This document shows positions 16,782 through 23,791 of a DNA stretch of 28,579 nucleotides, one piece after another. Below the pieces are notes generated by a model. It was given only the letters and a program-made list of their open reading frames with translations. It did no database searches and had not been told where the DNA came from. Each line of letters opens with the position of its first letter. Within the stretch, counting starts at the first letter, position 1. The stretch is taken from the NCBI GenBank assembly GCA_020638135.1, contig JACKJE010000031.1, forward strand, positions 1 through 28,579. Reading direction: 5' to 3'. A program made the translations under genes and the position numbers. The DNA comes from Methylobacteriaceae bacterium. Its GTDB lineage: Bacteria > Pseudomonadota > Alphaproteobacteria > Rhizobiales > Beijerinckiaceae.

Positions 16782-17579
16782 ATGGCCGCCGACATTCACC
16801 CCTCGTCTGTCGTCGCGCCCGGCGCGCGGCTCAGCGCAGGCGTGAAGATCGGCCCGTTCTGCGTCGTCGGCGAACATGTCGAGCTCGGCGAGGGCGTCGA
16901 ACTCGTCTCGCATGTCGCGCTCGCCGGACGCACGACGATCGGCGCGCGCACGAAAATCTATCCCTTCGCGTCGCTCGGCCATCCGCCGCAGGATCTGAAA
17001 TATCGCGGCGAGGATTCGACGCTCGGGATCGGGCAGGACTGTCTCATCCGCGAGGGCGTCACCGCCAATCCCGGCACGGCTGGCGGACGCATGGAGACGA
17101 TCATCGGCGATCGCTGCGTGCTGCTCGCGCAGGCGCATGTCGGGCACGACAGCTTCATCGGCAACGACGTCATTCTGTCCAACAACGTGATGATCGCCGG
17201 CCACGTGCAAATCGGCAATTTCGCGATCCTCAGCGGCGGCGTCGCCGTACACCAGTTTTCGCGCGTCGGCGCGCATGCCTTCATCGGCGGCGTCACGGGG
17301 CTCGAAGGCGATCTCGTTCCCTACGGGCTCGCCTTCGGCAATCGCGCGCATCTCGCCGGCCTCAACCTCGTCGGCCTGCGCCGCCGCAATTTTTCGCGCG
17401 AGACCATCGCCAATCTGCAGGCGGCCTATCGCCTGATCTTCGAGGGCGACGCGCCACTCGCCACGCGCGTCGACGAACTGGAATCGTCGCTCGGCGCCGA
17501 CCCGCATGTCGCACAGCTCGTCGCCTTCCTGCGCGAAGGCGGCGACCGCCCGCTGTGTCGCCCGCGCCAAGATCGTTAG
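16782..17579 (+). CDS. lpxA: UDP-N-acetylglucosamine O-acyltransferase
   Basis: LpxA carries out the first step of lipid A synthesis. The 265-residue protein opens with hexapeptide repeats (IHPSSVVAPGARLSAGVKIG) and has the catalytic region LLAQAHVGHDSFIGND, with H122 at the position of the E. coli catalytic histidine. The C-terminal helical domain is complete. GAGG lies before the ATG, 10 nt after fabZ. In related bacteria lpxI and lpxB usually follow. Here a palindromic repeat and a truncated lpxB do. Confidence 0.96.
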   Translation: MAADIHPSSVVAPGARLSAGVKIGPFCVVGEHVELGEGVELVSHVALAGRTTIGARTKIYPFASLGHPPQDLKYRGEDSTLGIGQDCLIREGVTANPGTAGGRMETIIGDRCVLLAQAHVGHDSFIGNDVILSNNVMIAGHVQIGNFAILSGGVAVHQFSRVGAHAFIGGVTGLEGDLVPYGLAFGNRAHLAGLNLVGLRRRNFSRETIANLQAAYRLIFEGDAPLATRVDELESSLGADPHVAQLVAFLREGGDRPLCRPRQDR

Positions 17580-17596
17580 ACGAGCGTCGTCCCATG

Positions 17597-17713
17597 CCGT
17601 CATTGCGAGCGAAGCGAAGCAATCCACGAGCCGCGCCCCGGCTCTGGATTGCTTCGTCGCTCCGCAAAGGCGAAATCGCTGGAAAGCGATTTCTGCCGAT
17701 CTCGCAATGACGG
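17597..17713. repeat. Large palindromic (REP-like) intergenic repeat
   Basis: Perfect 13-bp terminal inverted repeats CCGTCATTGCGAG (17597-17609) and CTCGCAATGACGG (17701-17713) enclose a second 12-bp inverted pair CGAAGCAATCCA (17615-17626) / TGGATTGCTTCG (17645-17656) and a 9-bp hairpin (17672-17680 with 17685-17693). The first 20 nt recur exactly at 24829-24848. It fills the whole lpxA-lpxB gap, and its right end runs up to 9 nt before the lpxB ATG. Such elements are common in alphaproteobacterial intergenic DNA. Confidence 0.85.
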
Positions 17714-17721
17714 GCAAACCG

Positions 17722-18180
17722 ATGCGGCTCTTCCTCGTCGCGGGCGAAAAATCCGGCGATCTGCTCGGCGCCAAGCTGATGCAGGCTCTGCGCCGTCTCG
17801 CGCCCGCCGCGACAATCGAAGGCGTCGGCGGCGAGGCGATGATCCGTGAAGGTCTTGCGAGCCTGTTTCCGCTCGAAGACATAGCGGTGATGGGCTTCAC
17901 CTCGGTGATCGCTCATCTGCCGCGCCTGCTGAGGCGCATCGACGAGACGGCGCGCGCGATCGTCGACAGCAAGCCCGATGCGCTGGTCATCATCGACAGC
18001 CCGGACTTCACCCATCGCGTCGCGCGCAAAGTGCGCGCGTTGGCGCCCGCCATTCCGATCGTCGATTACGTCAGCCCCTCCGTCTGGGCGTGGCGGCCGG
18101 GCAGGGCGCCGAAAATGCGCGCCTATGTCGATCGCGTGCTCGCGCTCTTCCCGTTCGAGCCTGCGGCGCATGAAAGACTC
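17722..18180 (+). pseudogene. lpxB: lpxB 5' fragment (lipid-A-disaccharide synthase, truncated)
   Basis: Residues 1-153 match the N-terminal half of LpxB, which condenses UDP-diacylglucosamine with lipid X: MRLFLVAGEKSGDLLGAKLM, the central DYVSPSVWAWRPGR, and LALFPFEPAAHERL. Matching then stops abruptly. Complete LpxB is about 380-390 residues, so the C-terminal half that binds the UDP-sugar is absent. The frame stays open and runs on into lolD without a stop, so a 383-residue hybrid could be made. I use the ATG at 17722; an in-frame ATG at 17707 lies inside the palindromic repeat. The fragment is very unlikely to be active. Confidence 0.85.
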
Positions 18181-18196
18181 GCTGAGGTACGAATGA
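18176..18196 (+). pseudogene. Remnant 3' end of a lolC/E-type permease gene
   Basis: In a frame different from lpxB, the last codons read D-S-L-R-Y-E-stop. Lipoprotein-releasing permeases of the LolC/E family commonly end in (A)LRYE. The TGA at 18194-18196 overlaps the lolD ATG as ATGA, the coupling expected of a lolC-lolD pair. Only about six codons remain, so the call rests on the short motif plus the position. Confidence 0.6.
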
Positions 18197-18873
18197 CCGA
18201 AGCGCTTCGTCTCGTGGGCGTCGAGCGCCGCTACATGCAGGGCGCGACGCCCTTGGAAATCCTGCGCGGCGCGAATCTGTCGCTACGCGCCGGCGAAGCC
18301 GTGGCGCTGACCGCGCCCTCGGGCGCTGGCAAATCGACGCTGCTGCATGTCGCGGGCCTGCTGGAGCGGCCGGACGCCGGCGATGTGCTGGTGGAGGGCG
18401 CTTCGACGGCGGCAATGTCGGATGACGGGCGCACATCCCTGCGACGCGGCGCCATTGGCTTCGTCTACCAGTTCCATCACCTGCTGCCCGAGTTCTCGGC
18501 GCGCGAAAACATCATGCTGCCGCAGATGATTCGCGGTCTCGACCGGAAGGAAGCGGGCAAGCGCGCCGACGAGCTTCTGTCCTATCTCGGGCTCGGCGCC
18601 CGCGGAACGCACCGGCCTGCGGAACTTTCGGGCGGCGAGCAGCAGCGCGTAGCCATCGCGAGAGCGGTCGCCAATGCGCCGCTGGTCCTGCTCGCTGACG
18701 AGCCGACCGGCAATCTCGATCCGCGCACGGCCGATCATGTGTTCGAGACGCTGATGACGCTCGTGCGCGCGACCGGGCTCGCGGCCATCATCGCCACGCA
18801 CAATTTCGAACTCGCCGGGCGCATGGACCGGCGCATCACATTGCGCGACGGGTTGATCGTGGAGCTGGAGTAG
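18193..18873 (+). CDS. lolD: Lipoprotein-releasing ABC transporter ATP-binding subunit
   Basis: LolD powers release of outer-membrane lipoproteins from the inner membrane together with LolC/E. The 226-residue unit is complete: Walker A APSGAGKST (41-49), Q-loop Q93, signature LSGGE (145-149), Walker B ending LADE (to 170) and switch H203. The ATG at 18193 has GAGG upstream, so LolD can be made alone even though its frame is also continuous with the lpxB fragment. No permease gene is left here. It converges on the PilZ gene 12 nt downstream. Confidence 0.9.
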   Translation: MTEALRLVGVERRYMQGATPLEILRGANLSLRAGEAVALTAPSGAGKSTLLHVAGLLERPDAGDVLVEGASTAAMSDDGRTSLRRGAIGFVYQFHHLLPEFSARENIMLPQMIRGLDRKEAGKRADELLSYLGLGARGTHRPAELSGGEQQRVAIARAVANAPLVLLADEPTGNLDPRTADHVFETLMTLVRATGLAAIIATHNFELAGRMDRRITLRDGLIVELE

Positions 18874-18885
18874 GGCGACGGCAGC

Positions 18886-19281
18886 CTAGGCTTCGCCCGT
18901 CAATTGCGCGATGCGCTGCTTGAGTTGCAGGATCTGTGCGCGCAGCCGCGTATTCTCCAGCATGATGCGATCGGTCTTGTCGGCCTCGTTCTCGTTGGCA
19001 TGGCGATCGACCGCGCTGGCGCCGCCCTTCTCGATGAATTCCGCGCCGACGATTCCCTCGCCGCGCCAGGCGACGCGGGCGTGATAGATGCGTCCCTTGT
19101 GCGGAATATTGAGTTCGAATTCGTTCGGCAGCGGCATGCCGTCGGCGATTTCGAGCCGGACGCCCGCCAACGAGAAATTCTTGACGACGCAATCGATCGC
19201 CGGCGCGCCGTTGAACATGACCTGCGCGCTCATGAAACTGCGGACGCGCTCGGCCTTGCGGGGCTGTGTCATGGGGCTCAT
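18886..19281 (-). CDS. PilZ-domain protein with C-terminal coiled coil
   Basis: The 131-residue protein has the PilZ c-di-GMP-binding signatures: arginines in RKAERVRS near residue 10, and NFSLAGVRLE matching (D/N)xSxxG. AWRGEGIVGAEFIE follows. The final ~25 residues show a leucine/isoleucine heptad pattern (IMLENTRLRAQILQLKQRIA), probably a coiled coil. It probably responds to cyclic di-GMP; the output is unknown. I prefer the ATG at 19281. An ATG at 19272 is also possible, and a longer start at 19389 would add 36 residues without PilZ features. Confidence 0.8.
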   Translation of the reverse strand: MSPMTQPRKAERVRSFMSAQVMFNGAPAIDCVVKNFSLAGVRLEIADGMPLPNEFELNIPHKGRIYHARVAWRGEGIVGAEFIEKGGASAVDRHANENEADKTDRIMLENTRLRAQILQLKQRIAQLTGEA

Positions 19282-19486
19282 CCCGTTTTCCACCGCTGCC
19301 GAGCGTAAGCCCGCGCGATTAAGACTTGATGAGCGCCCGAGCGCCCGGATTTTATGCAAATTTCGCAAGGCGAACGACGAGCTATGCAAAAATATCAGGC
19401 GTAGCTTGGCCGTCGGGATTGTGAGGCACAGTTCATTGCGCTACCATTTTGCGTCACAATTTTTTGGACGCGAGTTCAATGTGACA
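19282..19486. other. Gap between the PilZ gene and the orphan terminator
   Basis: No gene is supported here. On the plus strand TTGATG (19326-19331) and TTTTAT (19350-19355) are 18 nt apart and could start a short transcript ending at the terminator at 19487-19533. This is weak evidence. The minus-strand promoter of the PilZ gene must also lie here. Confidence 0.3.
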
Positions 19487-19533
19487 GGCCCCGACGCTTG
19501 CCCCCCAATTTGAGCGTCGGGGCCGCTTTTTTT
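19487..19533 (+). terminator. Strong plus-strand terminator without an upstream gene
   Basis: The perfect 12-bp stem GGCCCCGACGCT (19487-19498) / AGCGTCGGGGCC (19513-19524) is followed by GCTTTTTTTG. The T run is only on the plus-strand side, and the nearest plus-strand gene, lolD, ends over 600 nt upstream beyond a convergent gene. It may end a small RNA, and it insulates the downstream SOS-box promoter. Confidence 0.8.
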
Positions 19534-19592
19534 GCGACATCAATAGCTTGCCCGCCCGGTTAACCCTATGTGCGGCCCCGCGCGCATGACGC

Positions 19593-19621
19593 TTGAAAAG
19601 AACAAAAAACGAACATATGGT
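19593..19621 (+). promoter_or_regulatory. Promoter with a LexA (SOS) box in its spacer
   Basis: TTGAAA (19593-19598) and TATGGT (19616-19621) are 17 nt apart. The spacer contains GAACAAAAAACGAAC at 19600-19614, an exact match to the alphaproteobacterial LexA site GAAC-N7-GAAC (GTTC-N7-GTTC on the other strand). LexA bound here would cover the polymerase site and repress until DNA damage. The predicted start of transcription is about 25 nt before the 32-codon ORF. Confidence 0.8.
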
Positions 19622-19651
19622 GTTTAGATCAAGTACATCAGGGAGGCGAAC

Positions 19652-19750
19652 ATGCGGGCGGCGATCAACGATCTCGTGGAAGTTCTGGCGATCGGACTTT
19701 TTGTCGCGGGCATCGGCGCTGTCGGCGCGGCGCTTCACGCAGTCGCCTGA
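19652..19750 (+). CDS. 32-aa single-pass membrane peptide, predicted SOS-induced
   Basis: The short ORF starts at an ATG with a strong ribosome-binding site (GGGAGG at 19641-19646) and ends at TGA. The N-terminus MRAAINDLVEV is mildly amphipathic. Residues ~9-30 form one hydrophobic segment rich in Gly and Ala (GLFVAGIGAVGAA), with small-residue spacing that could support helix-helix contact. A LexA-box promoter lies directly upstream. By analogy, the small SOS-induced inner-membrane peptide SidA of Caulobacter blocks division; similarity here is in size, topology and control, not shown in sequence. The function is unknown. It lies 72 nt upstream of dnaE with no terminator seen between them. 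Confidence 0.65.
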   Translation: MRAAINDLVEVLAIGLFVAGIGAVGAALHAVA

Positions 19751-19822
19751 CGGGCGCCGCGAAACGCGCTTCAACGCCGCCGCGACTCTGCCTAAAGTCC
19801 GACCTCCGCTCCGGAGGCCACC

Positions 19823-22800
19823 TTGGAAATCTGTCGCGACGTCGGTTTCGTGCATCTGCACGTCCATTCGTCCTATTCGCTGCGCGAAGGCGCGCTGACG
19901 ATCGCCAGGCTCGCCAAGCTGGCGATCGCCGACAACCAGCCGGCGCTGGCGATCACCGACACCAACAATCTGTTCGGCGCGCTCGAATTCTCCGAGAAAC
20001 TCGCCAAGGACGGCGTCCAGCCGATCGTCGGCGTGCAGCTCGCCATCGACTTCGGCGACCGCGTCACGCCCGCCAACGGGCTCGAATTGCCCGTCGGCGG
20101 CAATGGCGGCCTCGTGCTGCTTGCCCGCAATGAGGCGGGCTACGAATCGCTGATGCGGCTCGTCACCCGCGCCTGGCTCGGCAGCGAGGCGACGGGCGAA
20201 CCGCGCGCCGCGCTTGCCGCGCTGGCGGAAGAGACGGCGGGCCTGATCGCGCTGACCGGCGGACCGGCGGGGCCGATCGATTCGCTGATTCGCGAGGGGC
20301 AGATTGACCTTGCCCGCGCGCGTCTCGACCGCCTGAAGGACATGTTCGGCGGCCGGCTCTATGTCGAACTGCAGCGCCACGACGACGAGGCCGAACGCGC
20401 CGCCGAGTCTTATCTCAAGGACATGGCCTATCGCGGCGCGCTGCCGCTGGTGGCGACCAACGAGCCATATTTCGCCGCGCGGTCCGATTTCGAGGCGCAT
20501 GATGCGCTGCTTTGCATTTCCGACGGCGCCATGCTCGAGGACGACGCCCGCCGGCGCCTGACGCCGGAGCATCGCTTCAAGACGCGCGCGGAAATGCGCG
20601 CGCTCTTCGCCGATCTGCCCGAAGCGACCGATAATTCCGTCGCCATCGCGCTGCGCTGTTCCTACAGACCGAAAACACGCAAGCCGATCCTGCCGCGCTT
20701 CACGACCGGCGATACGGCGGCGCGCGACGCCGAAGCCGCCGAGGCCGCCGAATTGCGCCGCCAGGCGGAAGAAGGCCTGAAGGCGCGGCTGACGGCGCAT
20801 CCGCCGGCGCATGAATTCACCGTCGCCGACTACGAGGCGCGGCTCGCCTTCGAGCTCGACGTCATCGAGAAGATGAAATTCCCCGGCTACTTCCTGATCG
20901 TCGCGGATTTCATCAAATATGCGAAAGAGCAGGGCATTCCCGTCGGCCCCGGCCGCGGCTCGGGCGCAGGTTCGCTCGTCGCCTATGCGCTCACCATCAC
21001 AGATCTCGATCCCATGCGCTTCGCGCTGCTGTTCGAGCGCTTCCTCAATCCCGAACGCGTGTCGATGCCGGACTTCGACATCGACTTCTGCCAGAGCCGC
21101 CGCGACGAGGTCATCGCCTACGTGCAGCGCCGCTACGGCGTCGACCGCGTCGCGCAGATCATCACCTTCGGGTCGTTTCTCGCGCGCGGCGTGCTGCGCA
21201 ATGTCGGCCGCGTACTGCAGATGCCGCTCGGCCAGGTCGACCGCCTCGCCAAGCTGATCCCACAGAACCCCGCCAAACCCGTCACGCTGAAAGAGGCGAT
21301 CGCGGGCGAGCCGAAACTGAAGGAAGCCGCCGAGAGCGACTCGCAGGTCGCGCGCCTGCTCGAGATCGCCGAGAAGCTGGAAGGCCTCTATTCCAACGCC
21401 TCGACCCACGCGGCGGGCGTCGTCATCGGCGACCGGCCGCTGCACGAACTCGTGCCGCTCTATCGCGATCCAAAATCCGACATGCCGGCGACCCAGTTCA
21501 ACATGAAATGGGTCGAGCCCGCGGGCCTCGTGAAATTCGATTTTCTGGGCCTCAAGACCCTCACGACGCTCTCCACCACTGTCGCGCTCTTGCAAAAACG
21601 CGGCATCGACATCGATCTCTCGGCAATCCCGCTCGACGACCAAAGAACGTACGAAATGCTGGGGCGTGGCGAGACGGTCGGCGTGTTCCAGCTGGAAAGC
21701 GCGGGCATGCGCAAGGCGCTTGTCGAAATGCGCGCCGACCGCTTCGAGGACATCATCGCGCTGGTCGCGCTCTATCGGCCTGGCCCGATGGCGAACATCC
21801 CTGTTTACTGCGCGGTTAAGGCCGGCGAGGAAGATCCAGATTATTTCCATCCGAAGATCGAACCGATTCTGAAAGAGACGTTCGGCGTCATCATCTACCA
21901 GGAACAGGTGATGCAGATCGCTCAAGTTATGTCAGGCTACTCGCTGGGCGAAGCCGACATGCTGCGCCGCGCGATGGGCAAGAAGATCAAGGCGGAGATG
22001 GACGCGCAGCGTGATCGCTTCGTCCGCGGCGCTGTCGAAAAAGAGTTCAAGAAGGAGCTAGCCGAGCATGTGTTCGACCTGCTCGCCAAGTTCGCCGACT
22101 ACGGCTTCAACAAGAGCCACGCGGCGGCCTATGCGCTGATCGCCTACCAGACCGCATGGTTCAAGGCGAACCATCCCGTCGAGTTCCTCGCCGCATCGAT
22201 GACGCTCGACAAGGGCAATACCGACAAGCTCGCCGAATTCCGCAACGAGGCGCGGCGTTTGAAAATCCGCGTCGATCCGCCATCCATCGTGCATTCCGGC
22301 GTCGATTTCGACGTGCACGGCAAGGAGGACGCGCTCTCCATCCGCTACGCGTTGTCGGCGGTGAAGGGCGTCGGCGAAGGACAGGCGGACGCGATCGTGC
22401 GCGCGCGCAAATCGCACGCCTTCCGCTCGCTCGGCGACATAGCCGCCGCCATCTCGCCGCGCGAAGTCAACAAGAAGGTACTGGAAAGCCTCGCCGCCGC
22501 CGGCGCCTTCGACGAGCTGGAATCCGATCGCGCCCGCGCCTTCGCGGCCGTCGAACCGATTCTGGCCACCGCCAACCGCATGGAGGATGAGCGCGAACGC
22601 GGGCAGAGCGCATTGTTTGGCGCAGGCGGCGCCGAATCCTTCGTCACGCCGAAGGCGCAGGCCTGGGCTGCCGCTGAAAAGCTGAAGCGCGAATTCGACG
22701 CCGTCGGCTTTTTTCTGTCGGGCCATCCGCTCGACGCCTACGAAAGCGTGCTGACGAAACTGCGCGTGCAGCCCTACGCGGAATTCGCGCGCGCCGTGAA

Positions 22801-23287
22801 GAAGGGCGCGTCAGCGGGTCGTCTCGCGGCCGCGGTGCTCGACCGCGCGGAGCGCCGCACCAAGACCGGCAACAAAATGGGCATCGTGCAATTGTCCGAC
22901 GCCTCGGGACAGTACGAGGCGATCCTGTTCCAGGAAGGCCTCAACCAATATCGCGACCTCCTCGAAAAGGGCGCGTGCCTGCTCGTCAACATGCAGGCCA
23001 ATGTCGAGGGCGAGGATATCAGGGCGAGAATCGTCTCGGTCGAACCTCTCGATCAAGCCGCCGCGCGCATTCAGAAGGGCTTGCGCATCTTCCTGCGCGA
23101 TCCCTCGCCGCTCGTCTCGATCGAGCAGCGCCTGAAGGGCAGGGGCGAGGGCGACGTTTCGCTCGTGCTGATGCGCGGCGCGGGTGAGGAGGTTGAGGTG
23201 AAGCTGCCGGGCAAGTTTCCGGTCAACGCGGCGATCGCCGGGGCGCTGAAGGCGATTCCGGGCATTGTCGCGGTGGAGCACGTGTAG
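19823..23287 (+). CDS. dnaE: DNA polymerase III subunit alpha
   Basis: This is the replicative polymerase subunit. The 1154-residue length fits replicative DnaE. The N-terminal PHP domain begins HLHVHSSYSL (residues 11-20). The catalytic aspartates are D419 and D421 in PDFDIDF and D573 in KFDFLGLKTL, with spacing identical to E. coli D401/D403/D555. GRGSGAGSLVAYAL lies before the active site. A helix-hairpin-helix region and an OB fold (around GNKMGIVQLSDASG, near residue 1020) follow. The start is TTG at 19823 with CGGAGG 5 nt upstream. Its stop abuts the next gene. Confidence 0.95.
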   Translation: MEICRDVGFVHLHVHSSYSLREGALTIARLAKLAIADNQPALAITDTNNLFGALEFSEKLAKDGVQPIVGVQLAIDFGDRVTPANGLELPVGGNGGLVLLARNEAGYESLMRLVTRAWLGSEATGEPRAALAALAEETAGLIALTGGPAGPIDSLIREGQIDLARARLDRLKDMFGGRLYVELQRHDDEAERAAESYLKDMAYRGALPLVATNEPYFAARSDFEAHDALLCISDGAMLEDDARRRLTPEHRFKTRAEMRALFADLPEATDNSVAIALRCSYRPKTRKPILPRFTTGDTAARDAEAAEAAELRRQAEEGLKARLTAHPPAHEFTVADYEARLAFELDVIEKMKFPGYFLIVADFIKYAKEQGIPVGPGRGSGAGSLVAYALTITDLDPMRFALLFERFLNPERVSMPDFDIDFCQSRRDEVIAYVQRRYGVDRVAQIITFGSFLARGVLRNVGRVLQMPLGQVDRLAKLIPQNPAKPVTLKEAIAGEPKLKEAAESDSQVARLLEIAEKLEGLYSNASTHAAGVVIGDRPLHELVPLYRDPKSDMPATQFNMKWVEPAGLVKFDFLGLKTLTTLSTTVALLQKRGIDIDLSAIPLDDQRTYEMLGRGETVGVFQLESAGMRKALVEMRADRFEDIIALVALYRPGPMANIPVYCAVKAGEEDPDYFHPKIEPILKETFGVIIYQEQVMQIAQVMSGYSLGEADMLRRAMGKKIKAEMDAQRDRFVRGAVEKEFKKELAEHVFDLLAKFADYGFNKSHAAAYALIAYQTAWFKANHPVEFLAASMTLDKGNTDKLAEFRNEARRLKIRVDPPSIVHSGVDFDVHGKEDALSIRYALSAVKGVGEGQADAIVRARKSHAFRSLGDIAAAISPREVNKKVLESLAAAGAFDELESDRARAFAAVEPILATANRMEDERERGQSALFGAGGAESFVTPKAQAWAAAEKLKREFDAVGFFLSGHPLDAYESVLTKLRVQPYAEFARAVKKGASAGRLAAAVLDRAERRTKTGNKMGIVQLSDASGQYEAILFQEGLNQYRDLLEKGACLLVNMQANVEGEDIRARIVSVEPLDQAAARIQKGLRIFLRDPSPLVSIEQRLKGRGEGDVSLVLMRGAGEEVEVKLPGKFPVNAAIAGALKAIPGIVAVEHV

Positions 23288-23776
23288 ATGAGCGTGACCT
23301 TCCCCCTCGCCAGCCTCGCCTTCTGCCTCGCGATTTCCGCGCACAATCTGGAAGAGGCGGTCTGGCTGCCGGCATGGTCCGAGCGCGCCGGAAAAATCCA
23401 TGCGAGGGTCGGGGCGCGCGAGTTTCGTTTCGCGGTGATCGTCCTCACCGCGCTCGCATGGGGCGTTGCAGTCTCGGCGCAGCTCGGCGGTCGCGAGAGC
23501 GTCGGGGCCTATCTGCTCGCCGGTTATGCGCTCGCCATGCTGCTCAACGTCGTCGCGCCGCACCTCCTGGCCACCGCGTTCATGCGCAGCTACGCGCCGG
23601 GCACGGCGACGGCGGTCCTGCTCAATCTGCCCGCTTGCGCGCTCCTGCTGCGCGCGGCGCTCGTTGATGGTTATGTGCGGCCCGATGTCTTTCTCTACGT
23701 CGGACCAGCCTGCGTCGTCGCCTTGCTCGCCTCGATTCCGCTGTTGTTTGCGATCGGGCGCCGGCTTCCGGTCTGA
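23288..23776 (+). CDS. HXXEE-family membrane protein
   Basis: The 162-residue, very hydrophobic protein has about five predicted membrane segments. HNLEE at residues 19-23, in the first segment, matches the HXXEE motif that names a small family of bacterial membrane proteins of unknown function. The ATG directly follows the dnaE stop, so translation may depend on dnaE. Nothing else indicates its job. Confidence 0.7.
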   Translation: MSVTFPLASLAFCLAISAHNLEEAVWLPAWSERAGKIHARVGAREFRFAVIVLTALAWGVAVSAQLGGRESVGAYLLAGYALAMLLNVVAPHLLATAFMRSYAPGTATAVLLNLPACALLLRAALVDGYVRPDVFLYVGPACVVALLASIPLLFAIGRRLPV

Positions 23777-23791
23777 GCGCTACGCGGTCCG

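Noticed and set aside
17707..17721. Earlier ATG for the lpxB fragment
   Set aside because: It lies inside the inverted end of the palindromic repeat, and the family N-terminus MRLFLVAGE starts at 17722.
19454..21925. 823-codon minus-strand frame across the first half of dnaE
   Set aside because: Antisense shadow of dnaE. It would also run through the terminator, LexA-box promoter and small ORF.
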